A stretch of DNA of 64,000 nucleotides from Sporosarcina ureae (GTDB lineage Bacteria > Bacillota > Bacilli > Bacillales_A > Planococcaceae). Shown piece by piece: positions 24,575 through 33,866 of this stretch. Numbering within the stretch: position 1 is the first letter of the stretch; each line of letters starts with the position of its first letter. The notes beneath the pieces are model-generated. The model made no database searches and was not told where the DNA came from. It saw nothing but the letters and a program-made list of their open reading frames with translations. Location: contig NZ_JARIEA010000086.1 in NCBI RefSeq assembly GCF_029267015.1, positions 31,211 through 95,210 on the forward strand, in the 5' to 3' direction. The position numbers and the translations under genes were made by a program.

Positions 24575-25411
24575 ATGCCGGGTTTGGAGCAAGTAACAAC
24601 ATTAGAACCATTAGGAATACTGAAAAATATTGTGGATGTGCTTCTTGTTTGGTTCGTACTCTATAAATTAATTACTATTATTAAAGGGACAAAAGCCGTC
24701 CAATTACTGAAAGGTATTTTTGTGATTTTGATTGGCCGTTACATCACAGAATGGCTTGGTTTGAAAACTCTTCAATGGATGATGGAAGAAGTGCTTCGCT
24801 TCGGTTTCTTGGCTGCAATCATCATATTCCAGCCCGAATTACGTAGAGCGCTGGAACAATTAGGACGAGGCAGACTCTTTGCGCGGACTGCAATGCAAGA
24901 AGAAGAAGAACGTGACCGTCTGATTGAAGCATTCGTCAAATCCGTTAGCTATATGGCTAAGCGGCGTATTGGTGCGTTAATCACAATTGAAAAGGAAACA
25001 GGTCTTAGTGAATACATTGAAACAGGCATCCCTATGAACTCACATATTACATCAGAACTTCTTATTAATATTTTCATTCCAAACACGCCACTGCATGACG
25101 GAGCTGTTATTGTGACGAAAAACCGTATTGCAGCTGCAGGTTGTTATTTACCCTTATCAGAAAGTCCGTTTATTTCAAAAGAACTCGGCACACGGCATCG
25201 TGCAGCGCTTGGAATTAGTGAAGTAACTGATTCGGTAACCATTATTGTTTCAGAAGAAACGGGTGCAATTAGTGTGGCGGCAGATGGAGAAATCAACCGC
25301 AAGCTAGATATAGAAGAATTCGAAAAAATATTACGTATTTCATGGTTCGGTAACACTACAGGACAAACAGATACTTCTCTATGGAAGTGGGGGAAGAGAA
25401 AAAATGGATAA
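24575..25411 (+). CDS. cdaA: CdaA, diadenylate cyclase
   Basis: Membrane-bound cyclase making cyclic di-AMP from two ATP. Three transmembrane segments fill the first ~95 residues. The DAC domain follows, with the catalytic DGA motif (TPLHDGAVIV) and the RHR motif (GTRHRAALGIS). The length (278) matches CdaA of Bacilli. ATG 24575 follows TAGGGGAAG. It overlaps cdaR by 8 nt and glmM follows, the standard cdaA-cdaR-glmM operon that links c-di-AMP to cell-wall precursor synthesis. Confidence 0.97.
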   Translation: MPGLEQVTTLEPLGILKNIVDVLLVWFVLYKLITIIKGTKAVQLLKGIFVILIGRYITEWLGLKTLQWMMEEVLRFGFLAAIIIFQPELRRALEQLGRGRLFARTAMQEEEERDRLIEAFVKSVSYMAKRRIGALITIEKETGLSEYIETGIPMNSHITSELLINIFIPNTPLHDGAVIVTKNRIAAAGCYLPLSESPFISKELGTRHRAALGISEVTDSVTIIVSEETGAISVAADGEINRKLDIEEFEKILRISWFGNTTGQTDTSLWKWGKRKNG

Positions 25412-26384
25412 ATTCATGGACAGCCCCTGGTTTCTGCGATTGACCGCACTGTTTTTGGCAATTATGCTGTTTTTATCAGTAAAAGCTGAAGATCAATCCA
25501 GCCGAAATACTATGGGTGATGTATTCGATCTTATACAAGATGTGCCCGTAGAAGTATACTATGATACCGAGAACTTAGTTGTAACTGGCGTTCCTGATAT
25601 GGTCAATATGACAATTGAAGGACCTGCTCAAATTGTACAGACTACGAAGTTATTAAAAGATTTCTCATTGAAGTTGGATTTGCAGAATTTAACGCTAGGT
25701 GAACATAACGTTCGTATACAAGCAGAAAACTTATCCGATAAACTGGATGTTCGACTCGACCCTGCAACGGTTAGTATCAATATTGAAGAAAAGGTAACTC
25801 AATCATTCCGTGTGGATCCAGAAATGAACACTAGATTATTAGCTGAAGGTTATGAAGTGAAAAGTATGGATGTCCAGCCTTCCACGATTAATGTAACAGG
25901 GGCGAAAAGTATTGTGAACGCAATTAATTTCGTAAAAGTTTCTATTACAAGTGACGGTAGTTTGGATAAGTCATTTGAACAAAAATCTCGCGTTCGTGTA
26001 TTGGATCGAGACTTGAATAAATTATCGGTTTCATTGGAACCGGAAGAAGTCACTGTCAAAGTGGATATTCAGGAGTACAGCCGTGAAGTTCCATTGAAAC
26101 TGCAGCATATAGGACAGCCGCCAGAAGAAGTAACTATTGAAAGTGCAGTCCCAGAAAATAAATTAATTCGTATATACGGTCCGAAGAGTGTAGTCGACGC
26201 CATTAAAGAAATTCCAGTAGAGTTGGATTTAACGAAAATAAATAAAACTGGAAAAGTGGAAACAGACGTAAAAAAACCTGAGGGAATTACTCGAATAGTA
26301 CCTGCTAAATTAAAAGTCCAGGTCAAGGTATCAGGTGAAGCTTCGGATGTATCAAAAAAGACGGACGATAGTAAAGAATCATAA
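25404..26384 (+). CDS. cdaR: CdaR, YbbR-domain regulator of CdaA
   Basis: Membrane-anchored extracytoplasmic protein that modulates CdaA activity. One N-terminal transmembrane helix (FLRLTALFLAIMLFLSV) is followed by about four YbbR repeats, recognisable by recurring phrases such as VPVEVYYDTENLVV, LDPATVSINIEEK, LEPEEVTVKVDI and IPVELDLTKIN. The 326 residues are somewhat shorter than B. subtilis YbbR. The ATG at 25404 lies inside the end of cdaA, so translation is coupled. Confidence 0.94.
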   Translation: MDKFMDSPWFLRLTALFLAIMLFLSVKAEDQSSRNTMGDVFDLIQDVPVEVYYDTENLVVTGVPDMVNMTIEGPAQIVQTTKLLKDFSLKLDLQNLTLGEHNVRIQAENLSDKLDVRLDPATVSINIEEKVTQSFRVDPEMNTRLLAEGYEVKSMDVQPSTINVTGAKSIVNAINFVKVSITSDGSLDKSFEQKSRVRVLDRDLNKLSVSLEPEEVTVKVDIQEYSREVPLKLQHIGQPPEEVTIESAVPENKLIRIYGPKSVVDAIKEIPVELDLTKINKTGKVETDVKKPEGITRIVPAKLKVQVKVSGEASDVSKKTDDSKES

Positions 26385-26435
26385 AATCTTACCAAACGTG
26401 ATCTACTAAGATAAGATCGAAAGGAAGAATAGAAC

Positions 26436-27785
26436 ATGACACAGTATTTTGGAACAGACGGCGTCAGAGGTGTAGCTAACAAAGAGCTAACACCCGAGCT
26501 AGCATTCAAATTAGGCAGAATTGGTGGATATTTATTCACTAAAGAAGTAGAAGAAAAAGCAGAAGTATTAGTAGGTAGAGATACACGGATTTCTGGCTTA
26601 ATGCTTGAGAATGCCTTAATAGCAGGTCTATTATCTGTTGGTGTGGAGGTCATGAAACTTGGCGTCATCAGTACACCAGGTGTTGCTTACTTAACACGCG
26701 TTATGAATGCACAAGCAGGGGTCATGATTTCAGCATCACACAACCCTGTTGAAGATAATGGAATTAAGTTCTTCGGAGAAAGTGGCTTTAAATTAACAGA
26801 TGCACAAGAAGAGGAATTTGAACAACTATTAAACGCAGAAGAAGATACATTGCCTCGTCCGGTTGGAGGAAATGTTGGGACCATTACGGAATACTTTGAA
26901 GGCGGTCAAAAATATATTCAATATCTGAAACAAATCGTGGATGAAGATTTTGAGAATATCCATGTTGCATTGGATTGCGCGCACGGTGCGACCTCAGTTT
27001 TGGCGACACATGTATTTGCGGATTTGGATGCAGATTTGACTACAATGGGTGCTTCTCCAAACGGCTTGAATATCAATGATGGAGTTGGATCTACACACCC
27101 TGAAACGCTTGCGTCACTTGTAGTTGAAAAGAATGCAGATATCGGACTGGCATTTGATGGCGATGGAGATCGTCTCATTGCAGTTGATGAAAAAGGAAAT
27201 ATAGTCGATGGTGATCAGATTATGTTCATCGTTGCCCGATATTTACATAGCAAAGGTAGATTAAAAGGAGACACAATTGTCTCTACAGTAATGAGTAATC
27301 TAGGCTTTTATAAAGCTTTAGAAGAATTCGGTATGAAGAGTGTCCAAACAGCTGTCGGGGATCGATATGTTGTAGAAGAAATGCGCAAGAATTCTTATAA
27401 TCTTGGGGGAGAACAATCCGGTCATATTATTTTCATGGATTATAATACAACGGGTGATGGTTTACTGACGGCATTGCAATTAGTTAATATTATGCAACAA
27501 ACAGGTAAAAAATTATCTGAATTGGCATCTGAAATGACTGTGTATCCACAGAAACTAATCAATATTCGTGTTAATGATAAATATGCTGTTATGGATAATA
27601 TGCGTATTGTTGGAGTTATTAACGAAGTGGAAAAAGAGATGAATGGACAGGGCAGAGTACTTGTACGCCCATCCGGTACAGAACCTCTTGTTCGTGTAAT
27701 GGTTGAATCAGAAACAGAAGAACAATGTGCGACTTATGCAGACCGAATTTCACAAGTAGTGAAAGAAGAAATGGGTCTAGAGTAA
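26436..27785 (+). CDS. glmM: GlmM, phosphoglucosamine mutase
   Basis: Converts glucosamine-6-phosphate to glucosamine-1-phosphate for peptidoglycan synthesis. The 449 residues show the start [14 protein letters not shown], the phosphoserine loop [13 protein letters not shown], the magnesium loop [13 protein letters not shown], the sugar-binding GGEQSGHII and the C-terminal phosphate-binding [15 protein letters not shown] 26436 follows AAAGGAAG. It closes the cdaA operon and has its own terminator. glmS, which often follows in Bacillus, is not here. Confidence 0.98.
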   Translation: MTQYFGTDGVRGVANKELTPELAFKLGRIGGYLFTKEVEEKAEVLVGRDTRISGLMLENALIAGLLSVGVEVMKLGVISTPGVAYLTRVMNAQAGVMISASHNPVEDNGIKFFGESGFKLTDAQEEEFEQLLNAEEDTLPRPVGGNVGTITEYFEGGQKYIQYLKQIVDEDFENIHVALDCAHGATSVLATHVFADLDADLTTMGASPNGLNINDGVGSTHPETLASLVVEKNADIGLAFDGDGDRLIAVDEKGNIVDGDQIMFIVARYLHSKGRLKGDTIVSTVMSNLGFYKALEEFGMKSVQTAVGDRYVVEEMRKNSYNLGGEQSGHIIFMDYNTTGDGLLTALQLVNIMQQTGKKLSELASEMTVYPQKLINIRVNDKYAVMDNMRIVGVINEVEKEMNGQGRVLVRPSGTEPLVRVMVESETEEQCATYADRISQVVKEEMGLE

Positions 27786-27795
27786 ATATGCGTTT

Positions 27796-27836
27796 AAGCT
27801 GGTAGTAGTACTTCCTATATTACCAGCTTTCTTTTG
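27796..27836 (+). terminator. Terminator after glmM
   Basis: AAGCTGGTA (27796-27804) pairs with TACCAGCTT (27821-27829), followed by T-rich sequence. Confidence 0.85.
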
Positions 27837-27909
27837 TATAAAGATGAATACGAGAGAATTAGAGGTAGAGGCTAAATGGGAATGCTTCCGCTGAACGGAG
27901 GGGAAAAGA

Positions 27910-29529
27910 GTGAGTCAAAAGAAATATCAGAATATGCTTGCAGAACGTACTGAGAATATCTTTGAAGAATGGAAAGTTCGAGGTAGTTTAACAGAGAGAG
28001 AGCTATATTATTTTCTTCATAAATTGAAGGGAACTTCCGGGACAATCGGTTTGCAACAGTTGTCTCTCTTTTGTGCATCACAATTAGAAATTCTGACGTC
28101 TTCCAACGATCAGAAAATTCCTGTTTCTTCATTGGAGAATCTGAAGAATCGTATCCGTGCATATTTCGATGATACCGTTGCTGTGAAAAAAGAAGAATTT
28201 CAATTACCCGATCGCTACGTCAACCGTCTAGATCAAGAAACTTTTATTTTAATTATTGATGACGACTTAGAATTTGTTTCCTATTTAAAAGAGTTGCTTG
28301 AGAAGCTGGGGGCTCAAGTAATAATTTCATTAAACGGGAAGCGTGGAATTGAACAATTTTACTCCATGAGGCCAAGTATTGTAATTATAGATGCAAAATT
28401 GCCTGACATGACGGGCTTTGAAGTACTGGATCAAATTGCAGAAACAGCGCGACAAAGAAATACAACGCTAGCTATATCTAGTGAAGGAGCAACGAAAGAA
28501 ATTCTGATCGAGACCTATCGTCGGGGGGCTATGGACTTGATATCTAAGCCATTTGACATGGACGTCTTTTTCCCTTATTTGTTCAACCGGCAAATGCGTC
28601 AACATGCGATCAGCAGTAGTATGATTACAGACAGTTTGACAGATGTAGGTAATCGCCGCTACTTCGACGAAACTATTAATACGTTGGCTAAAAAGGCAGA
28701 TCAATCGGAAGCAATTTTCTCGCTTGTCATAGTGGACTTAGATCACTTTAAACAAGTAAATGATTTGTATGGGCATCCAGCAGGGGACGAAGTACTACGA
28801 AAGTTTGGAGAAATCATTAAAAATGAAAAACGTGAAGGCGATTATGTATTTCGCTATGGCGGTGAAGAGTTCGCTTTGTTGTTTGATAACATTAAAGCGG
28901 AAGACACAGTACATGCTGTTGAACGAATTCGAGATAAATTTAATGAAACTATATTTACTTCAGATGACGAAACCTTCCAAGTAACCTTCTCAGCAGGTAG
29001 TGCAACGTATGAAGGGAGTACTGCAAATCTGATATCTGCTTCTGACCAAGCACTGTATGAAGCTAAACGTTCAGGGAGAAACCAAACTGTCATCTACGAT
29101 CAGAGAAAACGAGTAGTAAAAAGAAAGCTGATTGTCATTATTGTAGATGATGATTCGTTCATCAGACAAATTCTCCAACAAACTTTGCTAGAGTTAAAAT
29201 CCTCTGAGATCGATATTACAGTTAAGACGTATGCTGACGGCCCTTCGTTTTTAGAGGATGACTGGTACAGTCAGGATGCCTACTTTATCGTACTACTGGA
29301 TGGGGTTATGCCGAAAATGGACGGATTGGAAGTATTGAGTCGCTTAAAGAGTGATCACGCCAAAACAAATGTCACCGTGTCTATGATGACTGCCAGAAAA
29401 AGTGCAAATGATATTAAGGCAGCTCTTTGGCTTGGTGCGGATGATTATATTATTAAGCCTTTCCAACCGAAAGAAGTGCTTGGACGAATTGATAAGCTAG
29501 CTAATCGTTTATTTGACAAAAGAGAATAG
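27910..29529 (+). CDS. HPt-REC-GGDEF-REC multidomain diguanylate cyclase
   Basis: Soluble 539-residue signalling protein with an unusual domain order. An N-terminal histidine-phosphotransfer-like domain carries H37 in FLHKLKGTSGTIG. A first receiver (~residues 115-230) has the phospho-acceptor in IDAKLPDMTG. A GGDEF domain (~240-395) keeps an intact RYGGEEFALLF site and so is probably an active cyclase. A second receiver (~410-535) has LLDGVMPKMDG. Start GTG 27910 lies 6-7 nt after GGAGGGG. A single-domain receiver gene follows in 15 nt, and a hybrid kinase is convergent, suggesting one phosphorelay. Confidence 0.92.
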   Translation: MSQKKYQNMLAERTENIFEEWKVRGSLTERELYYFLHKLKGTSGTIGLQQLSLFCASQLEILTSSNDQKIPVSSLENLKNRIRAYFDDTVAVKKEEFQLPDRYVNRLDQETFILIIDDDLEFVSYLKELLEKLGAQVIISLNGKRGIEQFYSMRPSIVIIDAKLPDMTGFEVLDQIAETARQRNTTLAISSEGATKEILIETYRRGAMDLISKPFDMDVFFPYLFNRQMRQHAISSSMITDSLTDVGNRRYFDETINTLAKKADQSEAIFSLVIVDLDHFKQVNDLYGHPAGDEVLRKFGEIIKNEKREGDYVFRYGGEEFALLFDNIKAEDTVHAVERIRDKFNETIFTSDDETFQVTFSAGSATYEGSTANLISASDQALYEAKRSGRNQTVIYDQRKRVVKRKLIVIIVDDDSFIRQILQQTLLELKSSEIDITVKTYADGPSFLEDDWYSQDAYFIVLLDGVMPKMDGLEVLSRLKSDHAKTNVTVSMMTARKSANDIKAALWLGADDYIIKPFQPKEVLGRIDKLANRLFDKRE

Positions 29530-29544
29530 AAGGAGGTGCCCACT

Positions 29545-29910
29545 TTGACATATGTAGGAAAAAATGTGTTAATTGTAGATGATGAAGAAATTTTACGTAT
29601 GCTACTTACGGATACTTTAGAATTTGAAGGATTTCAAGTAGAAGAAGCAGAAAACGGAGAAGAAGCCTTTGAAAAGATTCAAAGCAATCAGTACGATGTC
29701 ATACTTTTAGATTATATGATGCCACGTATGACAGGTTTGGAACTATTGGAGCGTCTACAACCGCTGAAACTGGAAACCCCTGTTATTATGCTCACTGCGA
29801 AAGCGCAACAAGCAGATCAGGATGCCGCTTTAGCGAAAGGGGCCTCTTACTTCATGCCCAAACCGTTTAGCCCGCATGAACTGATTGAATTGGTTAAATC
29901 GCTATTTTAA
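29545..29910 (+). CDS. Single-domain response regulator (CheY-like)
   Basis: A 121-residue receiver domain without an output domain. The acidic pocket is in VLIVDDEE, the phospho-acceptor aspartate in LLDYMMPRMTG, the conserved Thr in IMLTAKA and the Lys in MPKPFSP. TTG 29545 lies 6 nt after AGGAGGTG; the in-frame GTG at 29536 is part of that ribosome binding site. It follows the HPt-GGDEF gene by 15 nt, probably co-transcribed. It may be a phosphate shuttle or sink for the neighbouring hybrid kinase. Confidence 0.93.
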   Translation: MTYVGKNVLIVDDEEILRMLLTDTLEFEGFQVEEAENGEEAFEKIQSNQYDVILLDYMMPRMTGLELLERLQPLKLETPVIMLTAKAQQADQDAALAKGASYFMPKPFSPHELIELVKSLF

Positions 29911-29930
29911 TTTCACTACATATGTATACA

Positions 29931-29970
29931 AAAAAGAACGTCCTTCCAAATTGGAAAGGACGTTCTTTTT
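29931..29970. terminator. Bidirectional terminator, receiver gene / hybrid kinase
   Basis: AAAAGAACGTCCTT and AAGGACGTTCTTTT pair, with an inner CCAA/TTGG, and A/T tracts serve both directions. Confidence 0.9.
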
Positions 29971-32800
29971 AGTTGTTCTCAGGGTACAAAATTCTTCCGT
30001 CTGGTTGATCTATAGTTTGTATGATAATAGTGGACAACTCGCTAAGTGGATAAGGTTTTGTCAAATACTCGCTGACATGGAATTTCTCCATCAGTAAAGG
30101 CTCTTTTTCCATCGAAGAGGAAATGACGATAGGTATCGATTTAGTTCTAGCGTGCGCTTTCATTTGCTTAATTAAATCCCAGCCATTTTCACCTTTGTCT
30201 AACATTAAATCAACAACAACTGCTACGGGTTGCATTTTTTCTATACATATAAGAGCTTTGCTTACTTTGGAATGATGAATTACTGAAAATCCATTACTAG
30301 CCAGCTCTTCTCCTAGCAATAATGAGATATTTACATCATCCTCCACAATTACGACCAAAGGTTTATCAGTATCTATGTGTTCTTTAGGTAATAGCTGTTT
30401 TAAAGGAAGTGAGAAGAAAATAGTCGTTCCTACATTTTCCTCGGAGTCTACCCAAATTTGTCCATTATGGTCTTGTACAATCTCCTTACAAATAGATAGT
30501 CCAAGCCCTGTACCGCCTATTTTTCTACTGTAGCTATTATCGAATCTATAGAATTTCTCAAATAGATGCTCAGTTTTATTTGAAGGAATTCCAATACCTT
30601 CATCCGATATGGAAACTACCACTGTATCCTGTTGATTTAAAAGAGTGATATTTACTTTTCCACCATCAGGGGAAAATTTAATAGCATTGCCAATTAAATT
30701 CATGAATACTTGAAGGATTCGATCATAATCAGCTCGCACTATAGAAGAGTACGTTAAATCCTGCACGTTTATAGCATGAAGAGGTGATTGAATGAGTAAA
30801 TTAGACACAGCACTTTCAGCTACTTCGCTGATGGATACATCTTCGAGAGTATAGGATTGACGACCTGATTCCATTCGCTGAATATCTAAAAAATCATTTA
30901 TGAGTGAAGTCAGTCTGTTTGCTTCGCTGTGTATGGTTTCAAGATAACGTTTTTTTCGAGTGTCATCCATGTCCTTATTCAGCAAAAGCTCAGAGAATCC
31001 TAGAATACTGGATAATGGTGTTCGTAATTCGTGACTGACAGTCGACACTAGTTCGGTCTTCATTTGATTGACTTCATGTTCATGTGTTATATCACGGTGT
31101 ACGAAGATAGTCCCGACTTTTTCTTCTTGAATAATGATTGGAACACTATATACTTCCATGACACATGACCTTTCAGAAGGTAATGAGAGTATATATTTGT
31201 TAGTAATAGATTCAATCGTTTCGGGTTTGAGTGCATTTTCAAGAAATGCTTTGTATTCAATAGGATTATTGATACGATCCAAGAAATACTCTGTCCATTT
31301 TTCACGTGACCACTGTTCATTTTCTGTTTCAGGTTCCATGCCAAGTAACTGAAACAATGCCGCATTGTACTTATCATTTTCACTTGTATTTGAAACGAAA
31401 CGAATACCTTCATTTATATTATCCAATATACTTTGATTCAATTGACGTTCATGACTTATGAGCTCGTATTGCTCAATCCGGTCTACTCCAATTGCTATTC
31501 GTTTAAGTAAACCGTATAAATCGTCTTGATCATCTTCTGTAAATGGCTTACCGATACGCGAAATGATGGAGACTACGCTGAGTTCGTTAGAGATGTTGTA
31601 AATGCCTGTCACGAAATCATAGACATATGTGATGTTGTCAGCAACACCTTTTTCATAATCAGCTTCTCGTTTAATAATGAAATAGGGCTCTGTTTCAAGA
31701 CGGACTTTCATATATTCAAGACGTTCTTGTTTAATTTCATTAAAATGCTTTTCTGAAATTCCCTTTAGCGCATGAATTCCACTTTTAGGGAACCATAGAA
31801 AACTTAAGTCAGATTGATAAATTTGATTTAGATAATTAGAAGTTTGATCACATACTTCTTGTTTATCTAACGAGAATGACAAAAGATGATTCAAGCCATT
31901 GTAACGTTCTAAACGAAAACGGGAAAATCTAGCTTCCGATAAGGCGAATTCCATCTTTGTTTGACGATGAAACAATTCATCTTGTTGTGTGATTAACTCC
32001 TCATTTTGAGAGAGTAGTTCTTGTTCATTCATTTGAATGCGTTCCATCATTTTATGAATGGATTGTGAAAGTGCACCAATTTCATTATCTGCTTGTATAG
32101 GCTGAAACAGTACGGTACCTTCTGTTTCATACTGATCTGCTGCACGTGTGATTTCTTCAACAGGCTTTACTACACGGTTGATAACGTTCCACACCATGTA
32201 GATGGGAATGAGTAAAAATATAAAGCCAAATATTGTGATAAGTAAAAAGAATATCTTAGTTTGTTGTGTTATTCGATCATATGATCGTGTAAGCTTTTCT
32301 TTTGAAGAGTCTTCGTATTTATTGGCGTATGTAATAAAACTATTAACGGAAAGGTTCGCACCACTCTTTGCCAATTCTCGTAAGCCATCATAATCGTCTT
32401 CTTGAACGAATTGAATAGCGGTTGGAAGTGTTACGCTCTCGTATTCCATCAAGAAGTTGTCAATTTCACTAATGATTTTCTGTTCTTCTGCATTTAGACG
32501 AAGCGATTTGAATTCACGGGAATAGGAATGAATATCTTCAATTGCTTTGTAAGCGAAGTTTAGTTCTTCTTCTATTTGAAATGCATAGTAACCACGGATT
32601 CGGAAAAAGAGATCCTGGACTGAGTCTGATATATTTTCTACTAATTGTGTCTTCTTGTATGAGTCTTGCTGTTCGACTTCCATATCATCCCAAGAGCTAC
32701 TAGCATAGAAGTACATGCTAGTCATTCCTATGACGGCAATGACAATTGAAATAATAAACACTTGTATATATTGTTGGCGAATACCTTTTTTTGGCGCCAT
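29969..32800 (-). CDS. Membrane hybrid sensor histidine kinase
   Basis: A 943-residue sensor kinase. It has a transmembrane helix near residues 12-30, an extracytoplasmic helical sensor of about 150 residues, a second helix (~183-205), a HAMP domain and coiled coil, GAF-like (~300-450) and PAS-like (~455-570) regions, the HisKA box VSHELRTPLSS, an HATPase domain (NLIGNAIKF, DEGIGIP, GTGLGLSICKEI) and a C-terminal receiver with VVVDLMLD. ATG 32800 follows GAAGGGG. Convergent with the HPt-REC-GGDEF-REC and CheY-like genes, it is their likely phosphodonor. The signal is unknown. Confidence 0.93.
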   Translation of the reverse strand: MAPKKGIRQQYIQVFIISIVIAVIGMTSMYFYASSSWDDMEVEQQDSYKKTQLVENISDSVQDLFFRIRGYYAFQIEEELNFAYKAIEDIHSYSREFKSLRLNAEEQKIISEIDNFLMEYESVTLPTAIQFVQEDDYDGLRELAKSGANLSVNSFITYANKYEDSSKEKLTRSYDRITQQTKIFFLLITIFGFIFLLIPIYMVWNVINRVVKPVEEITRAADQYETEGTVLFQPIQADNEIGALSQSIHKMMERIQMNEQELLSQNEELITQQDELFHRQTKMEFALSEARFSRFRLERYNGLNHLLSFSLDKQEVCDQTSNYLNQIYQSDLSFLWFPKSGIHALKGISEKHFNEIKQERLEYMKVRLETEPYFIIKREADYEKGVADNITYVYDFVTGIYNISNELSVVSIISRIGKPFTEDDQDDLYGLLKRIAIGVDRIEQYELISHERQLNQSILDNINEGIRFVSNTSENDKYNAALFQLLGMEPETENEQWSREKWTEYFLDRINNPIEYKAFLENALKPETIESITNKYILSLPSERSCVMEVYSVPIIIQEEKVGTIFVHRDITHEHEVNQMKTELVSTVSHELRTPLSSILGFSELLLNKDMDDTRKKRYLETIHSEANRLTSLINDFLDIQRMESGRQSYTLEDVSISEVAESAVSNLLIQSPLHAINVQDLTYSSIVRADYDRILQVFMNLIGNAIKFSPDGGKVNITLLNQQDTVVVSISDEGIGIPSNKTEHLFEKFYRFDNSYSRKIGGTGLGLSICKEIVQDHNGQIWVDSEENVGTTIFFSLPLKQLLPKEHIDTDKPLVVIVEDDVNISLLLGEELASNGFSVIHHSKVSKALICIEKMQPVAVVVDLMLDKGENGWDLIKQMKAHARTKSIPIVISSSMEKEPLLMEKFHVSEYLTKPYPLSELSTIIIQTIDQPDGRILYPENN

Positions 32801-32951
32801 CCGATTACCCCTTCCTACCTACTCACATACTCCCATTCTATCATTTTTTTCCACTACTTGCTGATAGAACTTTCAGTTTAGAATAAGAAGTTTCAAATAA
32901 AAAACAGAGAACAAGCGCTAAAATTTCATAGGCTTGTCCTCCGTATATAGT

Positions 32952-33392
32952 TTATTCGAAAATATATTTCAGTGCTAAGACTGCTTGGTCTACCGACTCC
33001 ACTGTAACGTGTGCTTTGCGGGATAGTTCTTTTAATGGGTGATGATGATTTTCCTGGCGAATTAGGATGAGTGGTTTCCCGAAAGATACTGCTGCACTTG
33101 CGTCCATAGCGGTGTTCCACTGCTTATACTGTTCGCCAAATAGTGCGATGACAACATCTGATTTCTTCAGTAATATTTCAGTCCGTAAGTTATTGAGGCT
33201 AGAAGCAGCGACATCTTTGAAGATTTTATCGGGCTGTTCCCCTAGAATTTCTTCTCCGATGTTGTCCGAACGGTCATGATCTTCCATAGGTCCGACAAAG
33301 TCGACAGGTAATTGAAGATCTTTTGCTTGTTGTTTGACTTCTTCTCGCCAAGATGTGTGAATCTCCCCAGCTAGGTATACTGTTAATCGCAT
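32952..33392 (-). CDS. ytoQ: YtoQ family protein
   Basis: A 146-residue cytosolic protein closely resembling B. subtilis YtoQ, of unknown biochemical role; the fold is probably nucleoside-deoxyribosyltransferase-like. Conserved blocks are YLAGEIHTSWREE, FVGPMEDHDRSDNIGEEI, VIALFGEQYKQWNTAMDAS and HHPLKELS. ATG 33392 follows GGAGGGG; a longer upstream frame exists but lacks homologue support. It is a single gene with no clear operon partner. Confidence 0.9.
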   Translation of the reverse strand: MRLTVYLAGEIHTSWREEVKQQAKDLQLPVDFVGPMEDHDRSDNIGEEILGEQPDKIFKDVAASSLNNLRTEILLKKSDVVIALFGEQYKQWNTAMDASAAVSFGKPLILIRQENHHHPLKELSRKAHVTVESVDQAVLALKYIFE

Positions 33393-33517
33393 AAAAACCC
33401 CTCCTAGTTTGATAGTCTTTATTGTAACATGCATGACATCTTCCTTCATCCGAAGTACTTGAAGAAGGGAAGGTCATTAATATGGTACACTTAAATAAAA
33501 AGAGGAGCGATAAGTAT

Positions 33518-33712
33518 ATGAATGGACAGAATCGATCAGATGTTAAACCAGGTTTACGCGTTGCGGTTATTTTGAAGAAGGATCAACGTAGTGGGGTAAA
33601 AACAGAAGGCGTTGTTAAAGATTTACTGACAAACTCAAGTTTCCATCCCCATGGTATTAAAGTGCGGCTTGAAGATGGGCAAGTTGGGCGTGTAGCAGAG
33701 ATATTGGGTTAA
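33518..33712 (+). CDS. ywbE: YwbE family protein (DUF2196)
   Basis: A 64-residue basic protein matching B. subtilis YwbE: MNGQNRSDVKPGLRVAVILK, then KDQRSGVKTEGVVKDLLT and HPHGIKVRLEDGQVGRV. The fold is predicted to be a small beta barrel; function is unknown. ATG 33518 lies 10 nt after AGAGGAG, and starts further upstream lack homologue support. It has its own terminator. Confidence 0.93.
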   Translation: MNGQNRSDVKPGLRVAVILKKDQRSGVKTEGVVKDLLTNSSFHPHGIKVRLEDGQVGRVAEILG

Positions 33713-33743
33713 TAAGTTCGTGCAGAATATATAAGTATTATCG

Positions 33744-33774
33744 AACACACAGCAATCATGCTATGTGTTTTTTT
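33744..33774 (+). terminator. Terminator after ywbE
   Basis: AACACACAGCA pairs with TGCTATGTGTT with one irregularity, around ATCA, followed by T residues. Confidence 0.8.
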
Positions 33775-33866
33775 ATTTTCCATTCTATTTACTATTTAAC
33801 GTTCATAGAATGGAATATGGACAAACAATAAAACTCATTGTCTAAGAAAAAATCGGAGGAGGATGA

